NCBI GenBank assembly: GCA_902488835.1
Contig: CABTXQ010000035.1
Coordinates: forward strand, 1 to 12,460
Direction: 5' to 3'
DNA from: an uncultured Ileibacterium sp.
GTDB taxonomy: Bacteria > Bacillota > Clostridia > Peptostreptococcales > Anaerovoracaceae
DNA length: 12,460 bases
In this document: positions 1 through 7,761 of the stretch, piece by piece
Layout of the letters: every line of letters starts with the position of its first letter
Position numbering within the stretch: the stretch's first letter is position 1
Program-made: the position numbers and the translations under genes
Notes under the pieces: generated by a model
What the model saw: the letters and a program-made list of their open reading frames with translations, nothing else
Databases searched by the model: none
Told to the model about the DNA's origin: nothing

Positions 1-1894
1 AGAATTCTACGAATTGAAGCCTGCAGCTGTGTACAAAGGATCCAAGCGCATTGATTGCAAAGTTGAGCGTGTGTCCAAGTGTAAATATCAATATGAACAT
101 AATGACTCCGACTACGCTCTTTCCTCCCATAGATGCAAGAAAATTAAATACTTGAGCAATTGATGTCGATGCAAGGCCAAGTCCAAGCAATCTCGAATAT
201 GAAAGAATATCTGATAGATTTCCTGTAAGTCCGCTATAAATATTCCATAACCCTATTGCCTTCCCGACACCTTTATTTATGAAGAATGGCAGTATGATAG
301 CCATTGCCAGTCCTACTATAAGCATCCATTTACCTACTTTCGGTACTCCCGGGTTTACCATCTTACCGAAAAGTGCCATTACAGCTCCAAGTACTATCAG
401 ATACCATGCAAAATCATCGTTGATTGCAGATAATACTTTACCGGACTTAATCTTCTCATATGCATCTATTCCCATTCCTACGAATAAATGTAAAATTCCT
501 AGTCCACAAGACACCATGAGAAATACCATCGCAGATTTCCCGGGGTCAAGCCATAGCGGCTTGATTATAATAGTCTTTCCGAAAAAGGTCTTTGCTATAA
601 CTGAAATTGCATCTCCGAAATAGCTTCCGAACATCACGCCCCAGAAAACACTGGATAAACCGCTATAAAACAGGATGTTCATAAGCTTCTTTGCTGCCCC
701 TTCGACCTTGTTCTTCTTTAGCAAGACAGCTGTAGCAATAACAATTATAAGCCCATATCCAACATCTCCGAACATCATTCCAAAGAAAATTATATAGAAA
801 AATGTAAATATCGATGTAGGATCGACCTCATGTGGATTCGGCAATGAATAAAGCTTTGTTATGAATTCTGCTGACGAGAATAATCCCTTGTTATTGAATT
901 TTACAGGAATGTCGTCATCATCTTCATCTGGCTCTTCGAACTCATAAAAACACCCATATTTATCTAGGACCGACGAAACCTCAGCTTCTGCAACTTCAGG
1001 AACCCATCCGTCAAATTGGAAGGCTCTTTCAGTATTTAGAAGACTACCTCTTATTCTTGACTTATCTATTTTTATCTGAAGAAGGTCGCGGTATATCTTT
1101 AGGTCATTAATATATTTCGCTTCACTAGAAATTTCCTTTGAAATTAATTCCTTTGTTTTAGATGTTTCTTCAATTTCAAGCTTAAGCCTTTCGATATTTT
1201 CACAAGCGGTACCTTTATATCCTTCCGTATTACTTACCGAAAAACCGTATTTTCGAACTGTTTCCCACACTTCTTTTTCGTCTTTTTTGAAGTACATAAG
1301 CTCTACGTAAGTTTGTTGCTTATCCCTATTAACCTCGGTAATCTCCGTTTGAAGCGATTGTTCATCAAGATCATTTTGAATTAGATCAATGTCAGCCAAA
1401 GGAGGAAGTGTTCCAATTTGAATTGCCAAATTTTCCGTTTCTTTCAGATCAAGTGGAACTTTATACTCGCTCCAAGGCGTTAGCCCCATTATTCTTGCAT
1501 TTGCCTCATTCACGCTAGAGTAAGCATTCTGAAGGTCAAGGTCAAGATCTATTATCTTGTTGGTTATCTTTTGATATTTATCCTCTTCCTCATACTTCTC
1601 TTTCTCAATTTTATTTGTTATTTTTTCTCTCACGGAGAATAAAGGCTGTTTCAAATCAGCATGTTTATTGAGGATTTCAATCGCGAAATCCGCATCCGCC
1701 TGTTTTTTCTTAAGCTCCTTGAAATTAACCTCGTCCCCATCTGAAGTAACGAGTTTCTTCCAATCATCATCTCCGAGTTTCAAGCTTCCATTGGATATTT
1801 CAACAACTCCGAGATCCATCAAATCGTCAAGAACCGCTTGTCTGTCTTCAATCATTCCGATTACAGACATCTTCTGCATCTTAACAATTGCCAT
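1..1894 (-). CDS. ntpI: V-type ATP synthase subunit I (NtpI/AtpI), C-terminus cut by the window edge
   Basis: This is the large membrane subunit (a-subunit homologue) of the A/V-type ATPase. It forms the stator half-channel that passes H+ or Na+ to the rotor ring. I translated it by hand: 631 residues are visible and the frame is still open at base 1. The N-terminal half (about 1-330) is soluble and rich in charged coiled coil. The C-terminal half is a bundle of membrane helices. Family hallmarks are FGDVGYG at 375-381, WGVMFGSYFG shortly after, and SYSRLLGLGL with the putative essential channel arginine at R568. A closing LGHTLNFAINALGSF segment ends at the edge in LQFVEF. Family members run about 640-660 residues, so only a short tail is missing. 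The ATG at 1894 is fixed by an in-frame TGA four codons upstream. It overlaps the H subunit gene by 14 bases, which suggests coupling. Whether it carries Na+ or H+ cannot be told from this subunit. Confidence 0.95.
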   Translation of the reverse strand, partial: MAIVKMQKMSVIGMIEDRQAVLDDLMDLGVVEISNGSLKLGDDDWKKLVTSDGDEVNFKELKKKQADADFAIEILNKHADLKQPLFSVREKITNKIEKEKYEEEDKYQKITNKIIDLDLDLQNAYSSVNEANARIMGLTPWSEYKVPLDLKETENLAIQIGTLPPLADIDLIQNDLDEQSLQTEITEVNRDKQQTYVELMYFKKDEKEVWETVRKYGFSVSNTEGYKGTACENIERLKLEIEETSKTKELISKEISSEAKYINDLKIYRDLLQIKIDKSRIRGSLLNTERAFQFDGWVPEVAEAEVSSVLDKYGCFYEFEEPDEDDDDIPVKFNNKGLFSSAEFITKLYSLPNPHEVDPTSIFTFFYIIFFGMMFGDVGYGLIIVIATAVLLKKNKVEGAAKKLMNILFYSGLSSVFWGVMFGSYFGDAISVIAKTFFGKTIIIKPLWLDPGKSAMVFLMVSCGLGILHLFVGMGIDAYEKIKSGKVLSAINDDFAWYLIVLGAVMALFGKMVNPGVPKVGKWMLIVGLAMAIILPFFINKGVGKAIGLWNIYSGLTGNLSDILSYSRLLGLGLASTSIAQVFNFLASMGGKSVVGVIMFILIFTLGHTLNFAINALGSFVHSCRLQFVEF

Positions 1895-2207
1895 CAGGAC
1901 TCACAACCTTTCTCACTACAGCTTCTACAGCTTTATCTATATGATCTCTACCTTCTGCTTTAATTACAGAGCAATTCTCACGTTCTTTTTGGATCTTCTC
2001 TTTATATATTATTTCGGCTTTTTCTTTAGCCTTTTCAATTATCTCGTCGTGTCTTATGTCGGCATCGATCTTCGCCTCTTCAATTATACGATTTGCTTCT
2101 ATTTTTGCATTCGAAATAATCTCTTTAGCCTTTTCATCTGCCGTCTTTCTTACTGCACCAGCTTTAAGTTCAGCCTCTTTTACTCTTTCAACGCTTTCTA
2201 TCGACAT
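1881..2207 (-). CDS. ntpF: V-type ATPase peripheral stalk subunit H/G-like (NtpF/AhaH)
   Basis: A 108-residue, strongly charged protein rich in Ala, Glu, Lys and Ile. Nearly the whole length (about 5-95) reads as one long helix or coiled coil, with repeated AK-A-IIEEAK patterns. This matches the small peripheral-stalk subunit of A/V-type ATPases (archaeal H, Enterococcus NtpF), which pairs with subunit E to hold the catalytic head against subunit I. The identification rests on composition, size and its position directly before subunit I, because low-complexity helices give weak family signal. The ATG at 2207 has a clear AAGGAG ribosome binding site at 2215-2220 with a 7-base spacer. It is the first gene of its transcription unit. 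Some annotations call this protein subunit G or simply a hypothetical coiled-coil protein. Confidence 0.85.
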   Translation of the reverse strand: MSIESVERVKEAELKAGAVRKTADEKAKEIISNAKIEANRIIEEAKIDADIRHDEIIEKAKEKAEIIYKEKIQKERENCSVIKAEGRDHIDKAVEAVVRKVVSPDGNC

Positions 2208-2225
2208 GAGATATCTCCTTTTTGC

Positions 2226-2240
2226 TATAGTTTTACTATA
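2226..2240. repeat. Small inverted repeat in the NtpF leader
   Basis: TATAG and CTATA form a perfect 5-base inverted repeat around a 5-base AT loop. It lies just downstream of the predicted transcription start and just upstream of the NtpF ribosome binding site. It could be a weak RNA hairpin or half of an operator, but in AT-rich sequence such a short repeat can arise by chance. Confidence 0.3.
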
Positions 2241-2252
2241 TTAATGTCAAGT

Positions 2253-2261
2253 ATTATAACA
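2253..2261 (-). promoter_or_regulatory. Extended -10 promoter for the V-ATPase operon
   Basis: On the minus strand, TGTTATAAT reads as a perfect extended -10 (TGnTATAAT). It lies about 46 bases upstream of the NtpF start, which would leave a leader of about 40 bases. No good -35 sits 16-18 bases upstream; TTGTAC at about 2273-2278 is only 14 bases away. Extended -10 promoters can work with a poor -35. The 108-base gap at 2208-2315 is the only sizeable non-coding stretch in the window and shows no convincing GC-rich terminator hairpin, so read-through from the upstream cluster is possible. Confidence 0.55.
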
Positions 2262-2315
2262 TAAAATATCGGGTACAACTGAAATCTTCTTGTTAATATT
2301 TACACTAAAACTTCA

Positions 2316-2513
2316 TTAATTCAATAAATATGCCAAATTGCTCAAAAGAAAAAATGTTCCCATCATAACAATTAACGCTATTACGACAATCTTTGCTACA
2401 AGACTACCCCTGTGAGAATCATTCTTTTTTTCAGAGTTTATGTCATTATTTTCGCTTTTTCTCTTTTTTATCTTTTCTTCTTTTTTCTTCTTATTAGTAT
2501 CGTATGTAGCCAA
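2316..2513 (-). CDS. Small single-pass membrane protein, unidentified
   Basis: 65 residues, not recognised. Residues 1-36 are hydrophilic and dominated by Lys, Glu and Asn, with a KKKK run at 8-11. Residues 38-64 form one hydrophobic helix with a short polar interruption (SN at 58-59), and the protein ends there. The positive N-terminus predicts a cytoplasmic N-terminal tail and a C-terminal anchor. It starts with TTG at 2513, supported by a GGGAG site at 2519-2523 five bases upstream; the nearby ATG at 2530 is in another frame. It lies 26 bases after rlmH in the same direction and is the last gene of the cluster. The membrane layout, ribosome binding site and tight spacing argue for a real gene. 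No function can be assigned. Confidence 0.72.
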   Translation of the reverse strand: MATYDTNKKKKEEKIKKRKSENNDINSEKKNDSHRGSLVAKIVVIALIVMMGTFFLLSNLAYLLN

Positions 2514-2518
2514 TGTTT

Positions 2519-2523
2519 CTCCC
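2519..2523 (-). promoter_or_regulatory. Ribosome binding site deciding the TTG start of the small membrane protein
   Basis: GGGAG lies 5 bases before TTG 2513. It is the only plausible initiation signal for this frame, which has no in-frame ATG near its beginning. Confidence 0.6.
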
Positions 2524-2539
2524 TTTCATTAAATCAAAG

Positions 2540-3022
2540 TTATTTATGATAATGCGTTCCTATCTCAATCATATAGCTTCTATAAATTTGTTCAAGCAGT
2601 ATCACTCTCATCATCTGGTGCGGAAATGTCATTTTTGAAAAGGACAGCTTAAAATTCGCACGCTTTGATACTTCAGATGAAAGCCCATAGCTTCCTCCTA
2701 TTATAAAATCAATCTTGCTTTTTCCCTCATTCGTTATGTTTGTCAAAAGTTGAGACATCTCAGTAGATGAAAGATTCTCTCCCATTATATCAAGACTGAC
2801 AACATAATCCGAATCTCCTATCTTCGAAAGAATTGATTCTCCTTCTTTTGTCTTTACAATTTCTATATCTGATTCTCTTTCATGTTTACCAATCTTTTCT
2901 TCAGATAGTTCAATTACCTCAATGCGGCAAAAAGGTCTAAGACGTTTTAGATATTCAATGCAGGCATCATTCCAATATTTTTCCTTGAGTTTTCCTATGC
3001 AAATTATCCTTATTTCAATCAT
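2540..3022 (-). CDS. rlmH: 23S rRNA (pseudouridine1915-N3)-methyltransferase RlmH
   Basis: A SPOUT-class methyltransferase that uses S-adenosylmethionine to methylate N3 of pseudouridine 1915 in helix 69 of 23S rRNA, acting on assembled 70S ribosomes. The 160 residues match the family length of about 155-160. Visible hallmarks are the N-terminal IxIIxIGKLKEKYW, LDIMG at 78-82, the knot and cofactor loop FIIGGSYGL at 106-114, MTFPHQMMR at 131-139, and the C-terminal HYHK at 157-160. Its ATG overlaps the stop of the WalJ-type gene as ATGA (3019-3022). No strong ribosome binding site of its own is visible, so translation is probably coupled. Proximity of rlmH to walJ/yycJ is a known Firmicutes arrangement. 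Confidence 0.97.
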   Translation of the reverse strand: MIEIRIICIGKLKEKYWNDACIEYLKRLRPFCRIEVIELSEEKIGKHERESDIEIVKTKEGESILSKIGDSDYVVSLDIMGENLSSTEMSQLLTNITNEGKSKIDFIIGGSYGLSSEVSKRANFKLSFSKMTFPHQMMRVILLEQIYRSYMIEIGTHYHK

Positions 3023-3840
3023 ATTGCATATCCATGAATCATCGCAGAAGGCTCATCTTTAAGTGCCACACCTATATCAAAATCCTTACCCTTGTAAATT
3101 CCATTCTCCTCAAGAATATTTGCTACTGTAAGTCTTGCCTGATATGGTGTGTTATTTGTAGTACTTAAATGAGCTAGAAGAATTTGCATCTTACTTTTGT
3201 CAGCAGATCGTCTAAATTCAATTGCATTAGTTATCGACTCTGCTGCACTGACATTTGACAAATGCCCCTTATCGCTCATGATTCTTCGTTTTAGGCTATA
3301 AGGGTATGGCCCATATTGCAGAATATTGACCTCATGATTTGCTTCCATCACGATAACATCCGATGTCTTGATCTCTTCAAAAATCTCGTCAGTCACAACC
3401 CCTGTATCCGTTACAACTGTTATCTTTGTACCGCCTTTAGAAAATGAGAAGCCTATCGGTTCCGCCGCATCATGAGAAAGCGAAAATGCTTTAACCCTTA
3501 TATCTCCCCTCATCACCTCATCCTGGGATGCCATATATATGGTTTTTTTCTCCGGTATACGTTCAAATTTATCGCTTGCATAAGCGGTTCCTCTCGATGT
3601 AAACACAAGAGAGTTTTCAAGTTTTTTAGCTAATGTGCCCACGCTTTTCACATGGTCAAGGTGTTCATGCGTTATAAATATTCCGCTAACTTCACTATCT
3701 GAAATCCCGTATGATTCAAGTGAATTCATTATTTTTTTGCAACTTACACCGGCATCAAGGACGAGATGCGTATTTCCGTCAGATATTAAATATGAATTAC
3801 CGGAGCTGCTGCTTCCGACTGAAGAAATTCCAAGTCTCAT
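3019..3840 (-). CDS. walJ: Metallo-beta-lactamase-fold nuclease, WalJ/YycJ family
   Basis: A 273-residue metallo-beta-lactamase-fold protein of the YycJ/WalJ type. These are cytoplasmic proteins; the Bacillus anthracis homologue has been described as a 5'-3' exonuclease linked to mismatch repair. Metal ligands are in place: HEHLDH at 58-63, the DTG aspartate at D145, and later histidines in GHLSN (192-196) and LAHLS (222-226). SHDAAEPIGF at 122-131 and EANHE at 166-170 are typical of this subfamily rather than of RNase Z or RNase J. The start at 3840 gives the expected beginning (SVGSSSSGNSYLI) but has only a weak AGAGAT ribosome binding site. In Bacillus this gene sits with the walRK two-component system; none is in this window. 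Here it follows addB by 26 bases and overlaps rlmH by four. Confidence 0.93.
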   Translation of the reverse strand: MRLGISSVGSSSSGNSYLISDGNTHLVLDAGVSCKKIMNSLESYGISDSEVSGIFITHEHLDHVKSVGTLAKKLENSLVFTSRGTAYASDKFERIPEKKTIYMASQDEVMRGDIRVKAFSLSHDAAEPIGFSFSKGGTKITVVTDTGVVTDEIFEEIKTSDVIVMEANHEVNILQYGPYPYSLKRRIMSDKGHLSNVSAAESITNAIEFRRSADKSKMQILLAHLSTTNNTPYQARLTVANILEENGIYKGKDFDIGVALKDEPSAMIHGYAI

Positions 3841-3866
3841 ATATCTCTATCTCTTTTCTTATTTTA

Positions 3867-6800
3867 CTAAATATATCTGTATCTGTTCCCCTCGTACTGG
3901 GTATCAAATCTGCAAATAGCTCTGTATTCACAGTATCTACATTCTTTATTATCTTTCATAACAACAGGTGCGATGCTTATATCTCCATCTGTTATTCCCT
4001 TTGATATTTCTTTCATAGCGGACCTGACATCTTTTCTTATGCCTTCAAAGTCTTCCAAGGATACACCTTTTGACTCCATGTATGGTTTTTCTTTTCCACC
4101 TTCATCTATATAAAGTCCTCTAAGAATAAATCTTTCTTTATTTTTCTTTAACTCATCTGATTCATTATCCTTTGTTTTATCGCTTAAATTTGCAAGCTTA
4201 TCATGAATATTGAAATAAAAAACTCCTACAGGTTGATGTTTATCATCCATAACGCTTTCAAGGTAGACCATTAACTGCATCTTATATCCATTTCTCATAT
4301 TTTCTATCGATACTTTTTCGTTATTGGTTTTATAATCTACAATTCGCACCCCGTTATTGTTCAGATAATCAATTCTGTCTATTTTACCTTCAACATAAAC
4401 TGTTTGATCTCCAATTTCAAGCTTTATGGGTTTATATTTAGCAGAACTTCCTTTTGAAAAAGGTTCTTCAAAAAAGGCTGTACTCACATCATCCGAAATC
4501 AGTTGGTCAATCACTCCCCTTATCGCCTCTACGCAAAGTTTTTCAACTCGTTTCAGTCTATATTCCTCGCTAACTTGAGATATAAAAAGACCCCCTCTAT
4601 GTGTAGCAGATATTCTGCTGAGCTCTTCGTGTATAAGCTCACCAATGTTTAAATCTTCTTCATCTTTAATCCTATCTTTTTCCTGTATAATCTTCTTGCT
4701 TACCTCCATTATACACTCGTGAAAAACATTGCCTATGTCTCTTTTATCGCTTGTAAATTCTCTCTCCTCTTTAGGTTTAATCCCGTACAAAACAAAGTAT
4801 CTAAAAGGGCAGTGCCTGAATCTCTCCATTTTACTTGCACTTAGCACTATATCTCGATTTCTTCTACTGTAAAGGTCGAGAGCAAGCTCTCTATCAAGGT
4901 TCTTCATCTTGTTATCAAACGATGCTACATTTCTAACTGACACCGCTGCTTCTGGATCATTTTCTTCATACCATTTGATTACGGCAGATGAAACAGCATC
5001 TCTTTCTTTTGACTTTGACTCCTCATTCGTTATGCTATTAAGGTAGTTTACTGTATGCCTAAGAGATTCATCGCTTTTATTGATCACAGGCAACCCGTAT
5101 CCCTTTGTGACAATATCTTTTTCTGGTCTGATATTGAAAAGATCTTCAATGTCAGTAACAAATGATGACGCCTTCCTGTCATTGCCTGATATATCGGATA
5201 ACGAATAACTTATATAAAGTTTTTTTGCCGGTTTTGAAAGCATCCTGTACAATGCGACATTTTCCTCAAGCTGCTTAACGTCATCTAAGTTTCCAAATTC
5301 GAATTCCTTTTCTCTAAAATAATTCTTCTCATCTATGGAAAAAAGCCCCAACTGCTCAGATGAAAGAGGTAAGATTCCCTCGTTTGCTCCAAGAATTACG
5401 ACAGTCTTTAGATAACCCGGTCTTGTCCTTATTAATGTTCCCATCGATATTTGGTCTCTTGCCGTCGGAATAGTGGCGATTTCAACTTCAACTATTCCTG
5501 CCTCGAAAAGGTTCAAAATCGTATCAATATCGATTTTATCTGCTCCCATTATAACTGCTATCTGTTCCAAAATATCAATGACGGCCTCATAGCTTCCCAT
5601 AACCATCTGCGCACTGCTAAGATTATCGCCCTCTTCAAGATTTTTGACCATATCTTTAACATTTGAGCTTAAATTCCATTCATCATCCATATATTTGATG
5701 AATTCATTAACAAAATCTTTCACGCATATTGAATTTTTTATTATGTTTTCAAGTTTTTTTATTCTGTCATAGAGATATTCCCTTATCTTTTCTATATCTT
5801 TGAATCTTTCTTTATACTCAAACTCTCCGTACTTAAAGGCTTTTCTCCACATATTCCCTTTTATGTGGTATTTTCTCGTATATGAGTCCATTAGAAGGAC
5901 GTCATCATATGAAATATCAGTTAATTTGGACTTAATTAAGTTAATTAAATCTCTGGTATTTATTCCTCCGTTTACACACCTAAGAAGACTTATAACAAAG
6001 ATTACCACAGGGTTCTCAGTAATCTTTCTTCTCCCGTCAGAAAAAACATTGAGACCATATTCGCTGAATGTTCTCTTGACTATTGAATGCATTTCATTTT
6101 CTTCGTTTGCTATGACGGCAATATCTCTAAGCCTGTATCCCTCATCCCTTATCAGATGTGTAATAAATGCCGCTGCATTTTCCGCTTCATAATACGGATT
6201 TGCAGCTTCAACAATAGTGACGTTTCCATCGTATTCATATTCTCCATCAGAATAATGTGCATCTTCTTTGAACAGATCTTTTTCAATGCGAATAATATCC
6301 TTTGATTTTTCAAATGCGTATTCATCCCCAATCTTTTCAAATATACAGTCTATTCCATTTTGAAAAGCAGCATTATTTATCATTTTGAACATAATTTCAT
6401 TAAGGCCGAAATCGCTCTCATTTATAATTATGTTTACACCTCTTGAATATTTTGCAAGCTCTATCATTGCAGTCAAAAATTTGGGACTAATACTGTCGAA
6501 TCCATATATCCATATATTCTTATCTTTTATGAATTTTGATTTTGAAATAAGCTCAATGTATTTAGATATATAGTCCTCATTATCATTGTATTTGCCGATA
6601 ATTCTCTTCTCATATTCTTCATATATCTCGATTATTTCCTTTAGTTTTGTTCTTAGAAGATCATCAATTCCTTTATCTTCCATTAATAAATGGAGATCTT
6701 TTGAAGAAACATTCTGCCTTTTACAGTCAGATATAAAATCGTTCATCATGGATACGAATACGGATTTACTCGCATTTACCCTGAATATATCGAATTCATC

Positions 6801-7082
6801 AGTCTTGTCTTTGATAATTTGGGTTAGAAGAAGGTATCTGCCGTACTTATTAAGCACCTCCATGTTCTCTATGCCATTCTCACGCAAGATCCTGAGTCCG
6901 AGTCTGTTCATCCCTAGAATTTCAATGTAAAACAGGCATTCACTCCCCGTATATTTCAATGCCTGCTCTTCAGCAATTACAGTATACTGATCAGGAACTA
7001 TTACTATTGTCTCTTTTTCTATATGGTTGTAAATAAATTTTTCCTTGTCGAGATTTTCTCTACCTGAAAAAAGTCTAATCAT
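3867..7082 (-). CDS. addB: AddB subunit of the AddAB helicase-nuclease
   Basis: AddB processes double-strand DNA ends together with AddA and recognises the Chi site. The 1071 residues are near the family length of about 1,150. The C-terminal RecB-type nuclease domain is intact: E898-G-K-I-D902, then IVDYKT with D916 and K918, then a QL pair in YKMQLMVYLE. The four cysteines that hold the 4Fe-4S cluster are present as C758 (in HCPF) and C1048, C1051 and C1057, in the same C-x2-C-x5-C spacing as Bacillus AddB. VPDQYT near residue 30 and the inactive helicase-like middle also fit. The oddity is the N-terminal Walker A: residues 7-14 read GRENLDKE where the family usually has GRxGSGK(S/T). The start ATG 7082 has GAGGGG at 7086-7091. 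No addA lies downstream in this window. Confidence 0.96.
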   Translation of the reverse strand: MIRLFSGRENLDKEKFIYNHIEKETIVIVPDQYTVIAEEQALKYTGSECLFYIEILGMNRLGLRILRENGIENMEVLNKYGRYLLLTQIIKDKTDEFDIFRVNASKSVFVSMMNDFISDCKRQNVSSKDLHLLMEDKGIDDLLRTKLKEIIEIYEEYEKRIIGKYNDNEDYISKYIELISKSKFIKDKNIWIYGFDSISPKFLTAMIELAKYSRGVNIIINESDFGLNEIMFKMINNAAFQNGIDCIFEKIGDEYAFEKSKDIIRIEKDLFKEDAHYSDGEYEYDGNVTIVEAANPYYEAENAAAFITHLIRDEGYRLRDIAVIANEENEMHSIVKRTFSEYGLNVFSDGRRKITENPVVIFVISLLRCVNGGINTRDLINLIKSKLTDISYDDVLLMDSYTRKYHIKGNMWRKAFKYGEFEYKERFKDIEKIREYLYDRIKKLENIIKNSICVKDFVNEFIKYMDDEWNLSSNVKDMVKNLEEGDNLSSAQMVMGSYEAVIDILEQIAVIMGADKIDIDTILNLFEAGIVEVEIATIPTARDQISMGTLIRTRPGYLKTVVILGANEGILPLSSEQLGLFSIDEKNYFREKEFEFGNLDDVKQLEENVALYRMLSKPAKKLYISYSLSDISGNDRKASSFVTDIEDLFNIRPEKDIVTKGYGLPVINKSDESLRHTVNYLNSITNEESKSKERDAVSSAVIKWYEENDPEAAVSVRNVASFDNKMKNLDRELALDLYSRRNRDIVLSASKMERFRHCPFRYFVLYGIKPKEEREFTSDKRDIGNVFHECIMEVSKKIIQEKDRIKDEEDLNIGELIHEELSRISATHRGGLFISQVSEEYRLKRVEKLCVEAIRGVIDQLISDDVSTAFFEEPFSKGSSAKYKPIKLEIGDQTVYVEGKIDRIDYLNNNGVRIVDYKTNNEKVSIENMRNGYKMQLMVYLESVMDDKHQPVGVFYFNIHDKLANLSDKTKDNESDELKKNKERFILRGLYIDEGGKEKPYMESKGVSLEDFEGIRKDVRSAMKEISKGITDGDISIAPVVMKDNKECRYCEYRAICRFDTQYEGNRYRYI

Positions 7083-7112
7083 ATTCCCCTCGTATCTATA
7101 AAAAAGAATTAT

Positions 7113-7748
7113 TTATACAATGTTTAATAATTCTTCAGGATTATTAAGCCTATATGTTGGCGTACAAATAGCAAGGTCTTCATCGCTGAATGCCTTACTC
7201 CATCCGGCAAGTGCCGAATCGACGCCGGCATTATTAGCACATCCTATATCAAATCTAGTATCTCCGACCATTAATGATTCTTCCTTCGTTGCGCCCAGCT
7301 TATCAAGTGCCATGATAAGTGGAAGAGGATCTGGCTTATGCACGTGAACATCATCGCAAGTTATTATAAGATCGAAATAATCTTCAACATTCAGGTCTTT
7401 CATATACTCATTTGTTGTTTTTTTGGTTCTTGATGTCACTATTGCCTGAACTACGTCCTTTTTCCTAAGTTCTATGAGAAGGTCCCTTATTCCTGGAAAG
7501 AGTTCTTTCCTTTGATTATGCATCTTCTGATAATCCCTATATTTAGCAATAGCGGAAGCTGTATCGGCTTCCGGAATCATATTGCTTATTGAATATTCAA
7601 GAGTTTCTCCAAATGTATGATAAATCTTCGATTCGTCTTCTTTTTTCCCCCTGTAATGAAGGAATATATGCTGCCACGCATCAACGATTAATTTGTTCGT
7701 GTCTGCAACCGTACCGTCAAAATCGAAGATAATATATTTCTTTTTCAA
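7113..7748 (-). CDS. HAD-superfamily phosphatase (Gph/PpaX-like)
   Basis: A 211-residue HAD hydrolase, probably a cytosolic phosphatase acting on a small phosphorylated metabolite (phosphoglycolate phosphatase or pyrophosphatase PpaX-like). All four catalytic motifs are present: DFDGT with nucleophile D9 and acid D11; IVTSR at 103-107; K138 in HKPDP; and VGDTRFD with D163 and D167. A helical cap lies between motifs I and II (about 18-85). I chose TTG 7748 over the longer ATG 7784 frame: an AAGGAG site at 7756-7761 is seven bases before the TTG, the protein then begins three residues before the first beta strand, and the overlap with prfB disappears. Substrate cannot be read from sequence. It lies between prfB and addB, so repair of 3'-phosphoglycolate damage is conceivable but unproven. 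Confidence 0.9.
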   Translation of the reverse strand: MKKKYIIFDFDGTVADTNKLIVDAWQHIFLHYRGKKEDESKIYHTFGETLEYSISNMIPEADTASAIAKYRDYQKMHNQRKELFPGIRDLLIELRKKDVVQAIVTSRTKKTTNEYMKDLNVEDYFDLIITCDDVHVHKPDPLPLIMALDKLGATKEESLMVGDTRFDIGCANNAGVDSALAGWSKAFSDEDLAICTPTYRLNNPEELLNIV

Positions 7749-7755
7749 TGAATTT

Positions 7756-7761
7756 CTCCTT
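7756..7761 (-). promoter_or_regulatory. Ribosome binding site deciding the TTG start of the HAD gene
   Basis: AAGGAG seven bases before TTG 7748. It abuts the prfB stop codon (7762-7764), a layout that suits translational coupling and rules against the ATG at 7784. Confidence 0.75.

Noticed and set aside
279..623. A plus-strand open frame of 114 codons inside ntpI
   Set aside because: It is antisense to the conserved membrane helices of subunit I and shows no independent coding evidence.
2245..2250. TTGACA as the -35 of the V-ATPase promoter
   Set aside because: No good -10 lies 16-18 bases downstream, and transcription would start within the ribosome binding site. The extended -10 at 2253-2261 is a better candidate.
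1668..2264. A 198-codon open frame on the plus strand opposite ntpI and ntpF
   Set aside because: It is antisense to two well-supported genes. Its Phe/Ser/Ile/Tyr-rich product is what the complement of Lys/Glu-rich coiled-coil codons gives, and no ribosome binding site or family signal was seen.
2540..2560. Resemblance of the rlmH 3' end to the SCC element attachment site of staphylococci
   Set aside because: The last codons (TATCATAAATAA) match only because the C-terminal Tyr-His-Lys is conserved in all RlmH proteins. No recombinase or direct repeat of the site was seen, and a native gene follows within 26 bases.
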